Counted from the stretch's first letter, positions 44,522 to 57,253 are shown. The stretch: 64,000 bases of DNA from Erigeron canadensis (GCF_010389155.1 NC_057768.1:11964501-12028500), one strand, 5' to 3'. Made by a program: numbers and translations. Notes: a model not told the origin generated them from the sequence alone.

Positions 44522-47500
44522 TGTAACACCCCAACTAAGGCGGAACAATGAGATGTACAGAAAGTCGAGTATTCAGAACAAAGGATTATAAATAACATGC
44601 ACCATAGTTTTATTTGATAAAAGAATTTACAAATGTACAAGCATGTGAACCAATTTCCAAGTACAAATGCGTCCACCGTACTTGAATATTAAGTTCACGA
44701 AACAAATAACAAGCACATGAAGTAGTATACTACAATGATCAAGGCGGATTCCATTGCCTATCACAAGGTTTGATCTTTGACTCCAAAGGGCAATGCAAAT
44801 ATTCATGAAGCATATAAATCCTCAATGCTTAAGCTTATTTCCTGAAAAGCATGAAGAAAAAGTGTCAACTACGAAAACGTAGTTGGTGAGTGCATAGGTT
44901 TTTATATAAATCTTGGTACATCACCGTTTTAATACTTAGAAAAACTGATTACTATTACATTTCGAAATATCCAAACCATATGATCGACAAAATTTTCTTA
45001 TCATGTTATCAAGTTTCCAAATACCATAATGTCATTCAAGACTTGGAGAATCTATAGTAAAATTTCAGGTTCTCATTTGTCAAATCATCATGAGAGAAAA
45101 AGTATATAAATCGATTAATCGTATATCATACCAAAATCATTCGGTTACCAAAATCATTTCAATATCACCAATTTCAACGTCTTTCAAGATATCATATGAG
45201 GGACGATACCTAACCCGTATGTCCAAACAATTTCCAATTATCAACAATATTAATATCCATTTCACTTAGCCACAAGGGCATAATTCAATATCAAATTTCA
45301 TTTAGCCACAAAGAAAATACTTTCAAGTGTTCTTACGAATATTCATTTCCAAAATCGTATGTTCAAATCATAATATCTAATCATATTAGCTTCAATTTCT
45401 TTTAGCCACGAGGGCAAAGCTTAAATATTCTTTTTGATGAGTAAATACTTGAGGCACTACTACTACCATTTTCAAGTCCAAGCTTTATAATACTTCTTAT
45501 CTTTGCACAAGCTGTCAATCAAGTCCCTTACTTATACTTGGGGTCATGTCATGAGGACGACCGATTAAACTTACGTAGCTAGAACATCCTAATGGTCGGA
45601 CTGGAAGTGATGGTCATCACGAAGGCAACCAACCTTCCACCGTTACGCTCTGGATGGGTGGACGACTCCTAGTTGCGCAACTATCTAACTACAGGCCTCC
45701 CTTAGGAGTAAATAGTAGTGTACCGAAAAGAAAACGAGTTGACAGAACTCAAGGTCATCATATAACAATTATCACTTGGAACACACATTTTAACTTCATA
45801 TCATAATCATACTTATCAAGAGTCATTTCATATATCAAACTTTCTTTCAAGAAACACTTCGTATATATGTATAAAATAACTTTACTTATCATGCTTTTCA
45901 CCCCGAAAGTTAAACACATAAAATAGTTTGAAAGGGGGCTATGACTCACCTTGATATGCCGCATATTATACTCATCTATCTAAAATGGGTATTTCCCATC
46001 TATAGCTTCCTTGACCATATATCCATTATGTTCCTCCATCATATTTCAAGCCAAGACTATCCCTACGATAGGACTAATATACGTAAGTTCCTATCTTAAG
46101 CCATCACTTAGAAATGCCATTTTCATTATGTTGCTATCAATTGTGGGGTCCAAGTATATTGGTAACACTCGCATCGTTTTGGTTGTAGAGATTGATGGTG
46201 TAAAAGGTTACTTTCATTACATATGTAGTTATAAGTTGTTAGATTTTCGGCAACTTGGCTTCATTTGTGGTTTTACTTGATATATTAGGTTATCATATAG
46301 AAATGTCATATTAAGTTATGTTATTCTTATTCATCATTTGTTGTGTAACCGATTTTAGCGTGAATTAACATTTGTGATATCAATATATATAGCTTGGTTA
46401 ACATAATTACTTATGTCAATCCCACTTAATTATATTTGTTTTATTTTGATTACACTTATCTCATGAAATTCATTTAAATGTTATGGGCCATTATCAATTG
46501 GGCCTTAGGTGTCATGGGCTTTTAAATGTTTTGGGCTTACATTAGTTATTGGGTTTTACCTTATTTGGGTTAGGTGCATAATGGGTCATAGTGGTTATTG
46601 GGCTATAAGGCTTATTGGGCCAAGTGGGCCTACTGATTTGTGTTCCTTATGGGTTCATTATTTGGGCCGGGTTAGCCCATTATGGTTCTTAGTTCATTAC
46701 ATAGCCCATTATGCCATTTATAAGATTACTTACAAATTTTCTGTTTTATACTTTATTTTTAAGAAATGTTAGCTACTATTTTGGGGTCAAGACGAATTAT
46801 TTGGACCTTCATGATTTTTACACAGTGACTTATATGTATCTAGTATTTTTGAGAATTTTTGGTGAATTTTTAGATGATGTTTGGTGTCCGTAAAAATTAC
46901 CCAAACACAAACTGTCCCGAATGGGCACTGCTTGCGACATCAGAAGTTTTATAAAAGTTCTTGATGTTCTGATTGTTAGAAAAATCCCATGATTTTATTT
47001 TAACTTCAAGACACATTGAATTTAATTTCCACCAAGTATGACCTCCTGGAACCTTATGGATTAGGAGATAAAAATTGTTAAAGTTTACAAAATATTCAGA
47101 CAAAATAACAGTTTGACCAGTTTCAGTAGAAACATCATATCTTTCGTTCTGTTCAGTATTTTTGAGTAATTCCGGTTGGAGGTTAGTCTTAACTCATTTA
47201 TCTACAACTTTTATTTTGAAAGTTTTGTTTGAAAATGTCTGGAAATGCTCAGTTTATTCGTCCCAAGTGAAAAGATTATTTCTGTCAGAATTCTTCTTGA
47301 ATATATCAACTCACCAATAGTGTTTGTTTCTTGTTTTAGCCTCTAAATTACCACTAACAAGATTATTACTTTATTTTGTGTTCCTCAACATCAAATATAC
47401 AGATTTCAACTAATTTCAAGATCAACACATATCATTCATACTTGAACTTTTACCCAACAAAATCAATAAACTTAGTTCTTGCAAATATCATCCAAAAATG

Positions 47501-49036
47501 TGATTGCATGTGACCATCTAACCATTTTATGAACAAATCTCTTGGCAAATCTTTCATACAACATAAAAATAAGTTTATTTATGAAAATCACAGAATATAT
47601 GTTCCATTTATATCATCACAAATCGATTTTTATATAGGTCTATCAACTAGTTTGAAAACTTTCTCATGAACCATCACTTTTGGGTCTTATATGAGTTGAA
47701 TCCTTGAATCTTTTCTCTAGATCTTGACATGCAATGGCATGAAAGGAAAGATTCTATCAACATGCCCTCATTAAGTGTATTTTGAAGAAGAAAATCAAAG
47801 AAAAACTTAATTTTTGATAAAGATCTTTTAGTATAAACAAAAACAAGATAGATTAAACAAAGAGATGAAGATTTATACCCTTGATGAACTCGGATTTGAA
47901 AGTGATTTTGGGCAGAAATTTCGTGGCCCTATAAGCTCTAAACAACCCTTATTCCAAGCTTGAAATAACCCTTAAATCTTACTTGAATCAACCCTTGTTT
48001 AAGCCTTTCAAAAACCCTTTTTATTATTAAAGTTTAATATGATTTTTCCTTGTCTTTTTGTTGATTATTTGAGCCAAAATGGAGAGGAAGAAAAGAGGAG
48101 GAAGTGCAGAAAATTTGAGAGAAATGAGAGAGAAAATATTGGTTTGTGTGTGTAAAATGAAAAGGGATGTGTGAAGCGTGGGGTGTGATGGTATGTTAAG
48201 TTAACCTTGGGAGTTTAAGGGTATCATGTGGCTAGTTAAATTGTGATTGGTGGAGTGCACATGGCTGAATTTTTGCAAGAAAAATTACAAATTTTGTAAG
48301 GAACAATTATATAAAAGTCTTACACTCATGCCAATATGCATATATATCTATGTCTATGTATGTATTTGTATTGGGTGCATATATTAGTTCTTGCAAGGAT
48401 ATAAGTGTATGCATATGTTCTTGTATAAATATTTACTAGTTATGTAGTGTTTCTAAGACATGGTTTATGTACATATATGTGTGTATACGGTGTGTATATA
48501 TATATAGATGTATGTAAATATATATAGTTTTTTTTTGTGTTTTAATTTTATTACTTATCTCATTATTTATAAACTTTTATTTACATTAGATATATATATA
48601 TATAGTTATTATTATTTAAGCACTTTTATGTGCATCATAGTTCTATAAATATATTTTTAAGATGGTCATTATAGTTATGTGTTCAAATATACTTGAATTT
48701 ACTTGGTGTTTGAATTGTTGGACAATTGTGAATAATTATCTTTGTTAACTCAATTTGTGAGTCCTAGTTTATTATATATTTAACTTAACTTATCGAATTA
48801 AAATTTTTGGTTCATTGACATTTTGTCAAGTTCAATTAGAACTAATATATGTAGCTTGAGATTGGCTTAACTGATTATAGTTATTGGTTATGGCATTTCT
48901 AAGATAGCTAGTCATCTATGGTATTTCTAAGGCATTTTACTGTATTAAAGGGCGATTTCTCTTAATAAACTTCTCGGGATAGATACCTAGATAAATATAA
49001 GTAAGTTGTCCTAGTCAGAAATTGAGGGTTGTTACA
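44522..49036 (-). mobile_element. Solo LTR, 4515 bp, long-LTR Gypsy-type family (TSD GCAAC)
   Basis: It runs from TGTAACACCCC to GGGTTGTTACA with GCAAC at 44517-44521 and 49037-49041. No PBS, PPT or coding domain is inside. It aligns by eye with 61144-64000 over the whole available length and shares blocks with 7780-11729. Minus orientation is inferred from end type. Contents include a TGGGCC/TGGGCT cluster (46483-46708) and (TA)n runs near 48490 and 48590. Confidence 0.92.
46483..46708. promoter_or_regulatory. Cluster of TGGGCC/TGGGCT motifs in long LTR
   Basis: About eight TGGGC(C/T) plus two AGCCCA (reverse) occur in ~225 bp. The homologous cluster in the third LTR is at about 62948-63175. 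These match plant site II/TCP-type elements. Function is inferred. Confidence 0.5.
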
Positions 49037-49702
49037 GCAACCGGAAAACAGTGACATTTAGTTGCGACGCAATAGGGACAGAATTTTCAAATGGTCATAA
49101 CTTTTGAACCGTAAATCCATTTTTAACAAATAAGCTATCCACGGAATCGTAAGAGAGTCTAATTTCTAATGATGTTTTTAAAGGATGATTGTGATGTTAA
49201 GTTTTTAGAAAGGTTAAATTAGTGAGTGAATGTCGAGTTTCGTCGAGTTATGTAAGCTCTGATGTATTAAACGAACCTCCGATGCATCAAGCATTGTCAT
49301 GAGTCATGTTTATAGGTATTTAGACTTGAGTCATGACCATAAGTGAGTGGGTACTTGTTAGCTCTTTATGTTGTCTAATGATTGTAGGTAGTCGGGAATA
49401 CTTATAAAGCTTGGTAACTTGTGTTATCATTTATTGTGCTCTTCAACGAGATAAGATACACTACTTTGACATGCTGAGGGTTCAACAAAAACATAGTTTT
49501 CATATAATAATTTCCCAAATGGTATCTTGTTTGCTTATGGGTATTCGGGATTATACAGGAGGTGATATGGACTATGTAGATGCATATGAAAGCCTGAAAT
49601 GCTACCCCAATGATACGTATTGATATGAGATGCTATGTATGCTTAATAGATGATATGATATGAAAAGATATATGATATGAGATAGTAGATGATTTGCAAC
49701 GA

Positions 49703-49969
49703 TATAATGACCTATGGATGTAGTGAACTATGACAAAATGTCTATATTATGTATTGATATAATCGGAGGTCTATGTTATATAACGAACTTACCAAAACTG
49801 TCTAAGTGATGCATGCTACTGGGTAATCTAGAGGTAGCCGGTTACCATCCAAAGGGATAATGACCTGTGAATGTAGTGAACTATGACAAAATGTCTATGT
49901 TATGTATTGATCTAACGGGGGTCTATGTTATGTAATGAACTTACCAAAACTATCTAAGTGATGCATGTT
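49703..49969 (+). repeat. Inverted-repeat arm 1 (two ~154-bp direct units)
   Basis: Units begin ATAATGACCTATGGATGTAG at 49703 and ATAATGACCTGTGAATGTAG at 49857. The arm is the reverse complement of 50632-50910. Confidence 0.9.
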
Positions 49970-50631
49970 ATTTATTGTAGGTACCCTATTGTTGTATAAA
50001 TCATAACAAGACGTGATTCGTTATGTCAAGAGTGCGGAATCCTCTTGAGATAACTAGATTGCTATTGCCTTTTGTCAATTAATGAGTGATTAATCAACCT
50101 AAGGTGTTGCACGAGCTTGTAATTCGTGTAGGATGTCACACGAATGGCAATTCGACCTAATTCGTAATTTGTAAAATGTTCATTACAAATTTTCGTAAAT
50201 TAGTCTTGTATTTATACTAGTAGGGTTTAGGTTCGTGTGTTCTTGGGCTTCACACGAAGTGAATCGAGCCCGATCCATCAAAACCCTCGTGTGGTCGTGT
50301 TGACATCAGCACGAGGATCACTCAACGTACTAATGACGTCAGCACGAGGAGCGCATCTTGGATTGCTTATTTCGCTTGTACATAACGTCCAACCATCGTT
50401 TAAGTATTCTAAGACATTTATAACCTTGGTTCTACGTCCTTGTACCTATAACACAAAAACACAATACAAAAACATAAACAAATATAATATTGAAGTTCAA
50501 ACGTAATCATTAAATACCAACAAAAGTTCTTATTTAAATGATTACTAACATAAATCCTAAAACATAAACGATAATCAAATCTATGTTGCTACTGTCACAC
50601 ATAACATGCACCCCTTAAACAGTTTTAGCCT

Positions 50632-50910
50632 GTAACATGCATCCCTTAGACAGTTTTGGTAAGTTCTCTACATAACATAGACCCCCGATTAGATCAATAC
50701 ATAACATAGATATTTTATCATAGTTCGCTACATCCACAGGTCATTATCCCTTAAAAAAATGGATGGTAACCGGCTACCTGTAGATTACCCGATAGCATGC
50801 ATCACTTAAACAGTTTTGGTAAGTTCGTTACATAACATAGACCCCCGATTAGATCAATACATAACATAGACATTTTATCATAGTTCACTACATTCATAGG
50901 TCATTATCCC
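50632..50910 (-). repeat. Inverted-repeat arm 2 (two direct units)
   Basis: It reads as the complement of arm 1: CAGTTTTGGTAAGTTC, CATAACATAGACCCCCGATT, ATTTTATCATAGTTC and AGGTCATTATCCC each occur twice. A partial third copy precedes it at about 50600-50631. Spacer between arms is about 660 bp. Confidence 0.9.
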
Positions 50911-52147
50911 TATATAATATGATACGAAAGATGATATGAAATGATGTACGATCTAAGATGATAAATGATATGCAATGTTGTAATGATATACGATATGCAA
51001 TGATATATGATGATGTACGTTATGTAACAATGTATGCGATGTAATGATATGCTATGTAATGTCTTTAGATGAACTGAAATGTATTATAGGTTGGTGATAT
51101 GTAAAATGTGCATGGCTACATGGCTTGTTCATCTAGTTCACTAGACTTATTAAGTTGCCATGACACGTGCACGTTTAATGGCCCAAATGTTAAGATGTAT
51201 ATGCGATAATGTTTAGGTAATATGAACACCTAAACTATATGAGATGTGAAATCGAGCTCGTAATTTTAGATGAAAGTGTTAAGTTTAACCCGTACTTGCC
51301 CTTGCCCGGCTAAGTGTGTAGATGTGGTTGCTTGGGTGGATCCTTGCAACATGGTCAAAGATGTGAAGAGTAATACGGAAGGTCTGACCCGCCCTACTTG
51401 TCTTGAACATACAGATTACTCCGGGATTGGCTTGCCATTCCTTAACGACATTGATGTACAGCCATAAGGTTTGTCCATCCAGTCGGGTGCGACTTATGTC
51501 ACACTTATAAAGATGCATATGTTATATGAGGCGTGACTTACGTCACAACTATAAAGATGTTTAGATATGATATGTGGAGATGTAAAAGATGACTAGGCAC
51601 ATTTAGGATGACCCATCCTAATATGAAAGATGTTGATGCTATGATATCTATGTGAGATGAAATGTTTGATGATATGTGCCTTAACGACTTAATATGACTT
51701 ATTTTATAATGTTTAAATGGACAAATGTTTTATAACTATGTGTTATCTCACTTAGCTAATTCGTTAGCTAACATTTGCTCTTTTAAAATATGTTGTGCCC
51801 TCAGGTCCAACAATAGTGAGCAGGTAGATGTTGAGAAGATGTGAGGCATGGGTAGATAATCTTGAAGCTGGCTATAGTTTACCCATAGTGGCTGCTCGCT
51901 TTAGACATTTACTTTATGTTTAGATAATAAAGACTTGTATTGATAATGTGGTCGGTTGTTTAATGTTTGGCAACCGATAGGTTTCCTTTTCAACTTATTT
52001 TGATGATATGGCTAGTAACACCATTTAATGAATAAACCAAACAGATTTTGCTGGTTTGAACTTTTAAAGTTTAATTTCGCTCTCTTTTAACGCCGTTAGG
52101 CGAAAGCTTTTGGAAATCCATATTTTTAAACGACGTGTGTTACAAGT

Positions 52148-52158
52148 TGGTATCAGAG
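52148..52158 (+). other. Primer binding site (tRNA-iMet)
   Basis: TGGTATCAGAG, perfect over 11 bases, three bases after the LTR end at 52144. Confidence 0.9.
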
Positions 52159-53017
52159 AAATGGTTTAAGTGAACCAATAACTATAGGTTGGCCATAGGA
52201 ATTGGACTTAAACCGATACAGATCAAGTGAGGCTTACATATGTATGCTTAGCCTTTGAGATGAAATGCCTTAGGACGGGTTGGGATGAGTGAGAATGTAG
52301 GAATAAGGTTTTATGATGATTGTTTCATGATATGTGAATATGTTTTTAGCCTTTATTCTTCCGTTTCTCGCTTTTCCGTCGCTAAATTGTTCTATTGCTA
52401 CGATAGACGGTCCTCGAGGTGATGTGCTATTTACCTAACTGAATTTGATAAATGTGCACTGTAATTTATGTGTGAAGTGGTTGGAACGAAAGGAAATTTG
52501 ATGGATTAGGTGAAATGACATCCAACCCACGAGGTTAATGACAAGAACCGCAATGGAAACAAGATGTTGTAAGGATGATAAGGATTATGTGAATAGAATC
52601 AGTGAAAGAATGTGATACGCAAATGTGGTAATTAACTTGCATGTGAAGTGATATAATTACAATTATGGTCCGGAACATAATTGCAAGCGTATCATGACGC
52701 GAGCGTGTTGTATAGCCATACTTGTATTGACCAGAGTAAAAAGGTAACAAAGTTGGTAAGATTTCTATGAAGTGATGTATTATGTTGTTGATCCCATAGG
52801 CTTAAAGGACTTAGATTTGAAGTTTGACGATTAGAGTTGATGCTGGATACTTGAAGGGTTATAAGTAGGTGACGCATAGAAGGGTTACCGGGCACACGTA
52901 TGAAAGGATACAATAACAATTCCGGCCGCGAACGTAAATGTAAATGTATCACGACATGTGTGTGTTTGTGAGACTGTGTCTGTGCTTATCCGAATGAAGT
53001 GAAGATGAGAATGATGA
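52159..53017 (+). other. Leader/internal region with no recognisable gag
   Basis: Between the PBS and the antisense ORF at 53018 I see no gag, zinc knuckle or other coding domain. The two short minus ORFs at 52535-52952 look like chance frames. Confidence 0.6.
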
Positions 53018-54097
53018 TCACTGGATGATAGCATATTTAACCACCAGGTATCCCACTCTTGCTAACTTCTGACTCTCGCTTTCAGTAACTGGAGGCAACA
53101 AATCAACATTGCCAGTTTCCAACATTGGTGCATCGGTGGCCGGTTCCATAGATTCATCAGCAATGGCCTTTCCCTTATCAACACTCCCCTTCACCACATC
53201 ATCAAACACCTCAATCTCCTGCTCACCAGCCTCAGTACTGGTAGCCACCACTAACTCCTTCCCTTTTCCTGAAGTCTCCACAAGAGTGCGAGGGGCATGT
53301 ACAGACCTTTCCCCCTTGGCAGCATCTAGTCCTTGCCTGATGGCTTCAAAATCTGCATGACTAGAGGGCAAGCGACCTAGAGGCTGCCATGATTGCATTG
53401 TCTTGCACTCTTTGAAGACTCAGCAAATCATGCGAACTGTCCTCCACAGATGATTGATCTCCTGAGACAGAGTCATAACATTTCCACTTGTCTGCTCTTG
53501 ACTATTTAAAATTTGTTTGAGTATTGAGAGATCATCTGGAGAGAGCCCAGTTGCAGGGACTTCCTTAACACCTTCAGAAACAACCTCCCTTCCTTTGCCA
53601 ACTTTAGTGGTCATATCAGATATAGCATTTGAATGTTCAGATACTTTGCTTGCCAGTGTATCCAGACTGCACCTCAACCGATCAATCTCAGATGTAATTG
53701 GAGTGAGATCGACCTGGGGCGCTGCAATCTTGGTGATCTCAGACATCACCTTTTCAATTAAACTTTTCTCACTGGCAGCCAAAGTTTCTTCAATCTTGAG
53801 ACCCACTAAAGAGGCCAACTGACTCCCAAGCTCTGTCACATCTAGGCCAGGTTTGTTACATAAATCTTGCACCTGCCTTTCCAGATTCTTAATATCAACC
53901 TCTGATGATCTGACAGTACTGTTCAGCAGGTTGGATATTGAAGATGTGACTCCAGATTGAGTCAGTGTGAATGCCTCCCTTAAAGATGTTGCCAGTTGGT
54001 TGGAGGATTCCACTAACTCATTGAGCTTGCCAAACACCAAGTCCTCATTGGCAGAGAACTTGTTGATCCCCAGGTCAACCACTTTAATATTTTGCAA
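53018..54097 (-). pseudogene. Antisense coiled-coil ORF related to Copia ORF3 C-terminus
   Basis: One minus-strand frame runs about 360 codons, broken only by TGA at 53420-53422; both flanking pieces are in the same frame. The long helical part (LGINKFSANEDLVFGKLNELVES, IKNLERQVQDL, IEETLAASEKSLIEKV, LSILKQILNSQEQ) is coiled-coil-like. After the stop come MQSWQPLGRLPSS and an acidic, Ser/Gly-rich tail. KKPGL/NKPGL, a coiled coil and QQSWEPL/MQSWQPL occur in the same order as in ORF3 at 37.5-38.0 kb, suggesting homology. No other Copia domain surrounds it. Confidence 0.6.
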
Positions 54098-55334
54098 ATG
54101 GTCGGTATATCGCTAATTATCAAGTAAATAATCAGCCGTATTATATGGACATTGAGGGCATTGTCCATCTTAAGGGTGGGGGGTGGCAAATAGGTTTAAG
54201 CTACCGGGTTTATCATTTTTGTTGTTTTGCCATTGAGATTTTTATCAGTTTTGTTGACGTGTCCCTCTCGTAGGCCTTTAGTTCTTATCTAGGGGTATGA
54301 GTTTCTATTTTGAACTCTTAACTGCGATGTGCATGTTTAAAACTGGTGATATTAATTTGGCGGAATAACAGAAATTGATATGATTTTTAAAACTTGAGTG
54401 AACTTGTCCTTGTGGTAAATTGCTTTTGACACTTAATTGATTACTTATTAAGCATTTTTACTACAAAATGTTTCCTTGACAAAAATTTTTAATTGGCGAA
54501 GTGTGTCCTGAACGGTTATTTGGCTAGTCCTTCGGGATTGATAACATTACTTGCATTCTCATATATATCCAAAACACCCAATCGTGAGATTTCACCATTT
54601 CATATACAGTGTGTCAGGTGACGGTTTTGGTTTGTTTGCCTCGTAAATACGTCCCTCTTTAGGCTTTTGGATTTATTCAGGAGTAAGGGTTTTCATTTGA
54701 TGCCCTGCACTAAGATGTGCGTGTTTGAGGTATTTCTAAGCCATTTCCAGTTCTTTTCTTGATAAGAGTATACCGGTGATGTGTTGATTCTAGAACTTGG
54801 CCTGGTGATCGTGACGAGTACATTGGATGACGAATTGGCATTTAGGTTTGACAATATTTACACATTTTTTTTTCTTTTATACCTTAGCAATATATACATA
54901 TATACATCACTATAACTTACCTTTCCATTGTATAAATCCACTTATTCATGTAAACTTTACCTAATTATACTGTTAGTCTAATCTGGGGGGCCATTGATTG
55001 TCATTGGTTTGTTTGGGAGAGTTTCAATGGGTTGATTTGTGGAATATTCTTGTCTATGAGAATATGTTATTGGGTTAAGTTATTGAAGATTGTCTTGGAT
55101 TGTTCAAACAAAGAAAGTGAAGTGTTATAGCCATGTTTATCATTGTAAGAGGGTATCTACTAGTAGAGTAAAAATGGTTCAAAAAAGAATAAATAGAATT
55201 CTGTTGCTGTAATTATGTTCCTAAAATTTTGTTTCTGTAAGTCTGTTTCTGTTCCTGAAATTCTGTTGTTGTAAGTCTGTTGCTCGCCCTAGCTTCTTTG
55301 CTTCTAGGTCGAACTCGTTAGGTTGTTGATCAAC
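54098..55334 (+). other. Athila/Tat-like 3' noncoding DNA, with diverged internal duplication
   Basis: GACATTGAGGGCATTGTCCA followed by a G-rich run (TTAAGGGTGGGGGGTGG, about 54172-54188) is the kind of sequence found downstream of pol/env in Athila-type elements. Blocks at about 54262-54340 and 54648-54730 (CGTGTCCCTCTC.../CGTCCCTCTT..., both reaching GATGTGC.TGTTT) look like diverged direct repeats. No ORF is supported. Confidence 0.5.
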
Positions 55335-55725
55335 ATATAAGTTTATAGGTACTAGTTGCTCATGCACGGAATAATACATCTGTTTAAGCAAATACATGTT
55401 TTAATTTAATCAACTCACTAGTTTGTATACTTTGGCTACTTGTATTTTGCTCGGTCTTTTCAATTTGGTGCTTTAGGCCCGGTCCATTCATCTCGGTCTT
55501 TTGTTGCTAGGTTTCTTATACATAACATGGTTAACATATCAGTTTGTATGTACTAGTTTGTGCACGGGATAGTACATTTATTTATAAAAATACATGTTTT
55601 GACTTAATCAGGTCACTAGTTTGTAGAGTCTGGTAACTTGAATTTTTGCTTAGTCCTTTCAGCTCGGTACTTTAGGCCCAGTCCATTCTTGTCAGATCTT
55701 TCTTGCTCGTTTTTGATACATAATT
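55335..55725. repeat. Two diverged ~199-bp direct repeats
   Basis: Shared landmarks are ACTAGTT...GCACGG near 55351 and 55550, AATACATGTTTT, TCACTAGTTTGTA and GGTGCTTTAGGCCCGGTCCA / GGTACTTTAGGCCCAGTCCA. Confidence 0.8.
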
Positions 55726-55742
55726 TGATTGCTAAAATCTAG

Positions 55743-55978
55743 GTTGGAAATGAGGTTTTTCTTAAAAGCATTCTAAATCCAACTGAGAATGTAGCAAAAG
55801 GATGGGTGAAGAGCTTGGACCCAAATGACATAGTTGGTGGTATAGAGATTGGACATGGATGGTGTGAGGTAAACGTTCAAGTTGCAATAAAAAAAAGATG
55901 AAATACTGGTCAGACCTTATGGATTATTCTCCACCATTCAAGATTCTCTTGGTGCAACTATCGCATGGCCTTGCCCGT
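55743..55978 (+). pseudogene. Exon-like fragment of a CACTA-associated protein (DUF8039-like)
   Basis: After an AG acceptor-like site (atctag) a frame reads VGNEVFLKSILNPTE, VAKGWVKSLDPND and GHGWCEVNVQVAIKK, then shifts across an A8 run (about 55890-55897). It continues EILVRPYGLFSTIQDSLGA and IAWPCPFI before TAA. The final block resembles the '..tv.davGs.vaWP..li' pattern of DUF8039 domains near plant CACTA transposases. The match is from memory. The frameshift makes it a remnant. Confidence 0.5.
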
Positions 55979-56589
55979 TCATCTAAGTATGTATTTCTTA
56001 AACTTTTCCATTTCCTTGTCTTGGCTGTCTCTTTGGAAGAAAGGAAATGACTTCTTCTCAGATTCATTTTTCAGCTATTGGTGTTAGATACACAATAAAA
56101 CAAAACAGTAAAAAGAAAAAAAGAAAAAAGAAAGTACTTTTAGTTACCTTATTGCCATAATGCTATACTTTTTTGAATGTGTCTTTTAACTGTAATGATA
56201 GGGGACAAGATGGTGTGAACTGTGAAGTAGTATTATTTACCAAAAACTTGCATAAAGTTTGATATGTGGGTTGCAGTGTTTAAGGCAGTTTATGTGGAAA
56301 ACTTTATAGTTAGCTAATTTCTTTAGTTCATGACTTGATATTGTTAAAATAGGTGCAAGGTTAGATTTTCTGGTTTGATTAGTTTGGATTTGGTTTTGTT
56401 GGGTGTGGCTTATGGTTTGTTATGTGTCAATGCTGATGGGGTTTGGTTGTAGGGTTTGTATTTATAAAATATTGGGATTGTTTTCTAATTTCTAATCTAG
56501 GTTTATGTTATGCCACTACTAGTTTGTTGAAACTGTTGCTAGGTTATGACAATATTTAGAATGTAATGTTTCTGCTTGGATGTTTCTCG

Positions 56590-56975
56590 CCTTCTACGGT
56601 TAAGTATTCATGTTTTTGTAATGTTTTTGGTTTGAATGTTGATATCACTGGCCTACTGCTAGTCTGTTGTTTTTGTTTCTACGGTTAAGTAAACTGTTTT
56701 ATGTTTCTATAAGACTACTACTTATTAATAACGCTACTTCACAGTAATTTGTTTCTGTTTATGTTTTATTATTAGTAATTTGTTTTTGTAAGTAATCTGC
56801 TAGTCTGTTGTTTCTGTTTCTACAGTTAAGTAATCTGTTTCTACGGTTAAGTAATCTGTTTTATGTTTCTACGGTTAAGTAATATGTTTTATGTTTTTTT
56901 TTACGGTTAAGCAATCTGTTTCAACGGTTAAGTAGTCTGCTGTTTCTGTTTCTACGGTTAAGTAATATTGGTACT
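56590..56975. repeat. Irregular array of TTTCTACGGTTAAGTAATCTG-like units
   Basis: About eight copies of CTACGGTTAAGTA (with small variations) occur between 56594 and 56965, several about 22-26 bp apart, mixed with CTGTTGTTTCTGTTT. Probably CACTA subterminal or internal repeat DNA. Confidence 0.75.
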
Positions 56976-57253
56976 ACTGGCCTATTGCTAGTCTGTTGTT
57001 TCTGTTGCTGGATATATTTTTTAAGGAATGATTTGACGACTTCTGCTCATCCTGCTGTATTGTTTATGTTTCATTAATTTATGGAATGAGTATTTTCGAG
57101 AGCAATAGCAACTATGTCTAACTTTATTTGTCATGGGCTTTTCTAGAGCATTTGTAGTGGGTTTTTGACAAAAGGTTACGGCCCAGTCCAACCCATGTAA
57201 TATACTGCTCTTATTGTTGTTCAGCTAGCTTTGTACAGATTGCAATTTGAAGA

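Larger units (their letters stand above)
49037..52144 (+). repeat. 5' LTR of a plus-strand Gypsy-type element (interrupted at its left by the solo LTR)
   Basis: It ends CGACGTGTGTTACA at 52144, followed two bases later by a perfect tRNA-iMet PBS. It contains a large inverted repeat (49703-49969 against 50632-50910), GATATG-rich low-complexity DNA on both sides (49620-49700, 50925-51090) and a CACGAAG-rich stretch (50220-50360). ORFs inside (for example 49411-49623, 51270-51467) have no recognisable domain. Confidence 0.75.

Noticed and set aside
54172..54188. Polypurine tract of the element starting at 49-52 kb
   Set aside because: What follows does not resemble the start of that element's LTR, and the sequence fits Athila-type 3' DNA better.
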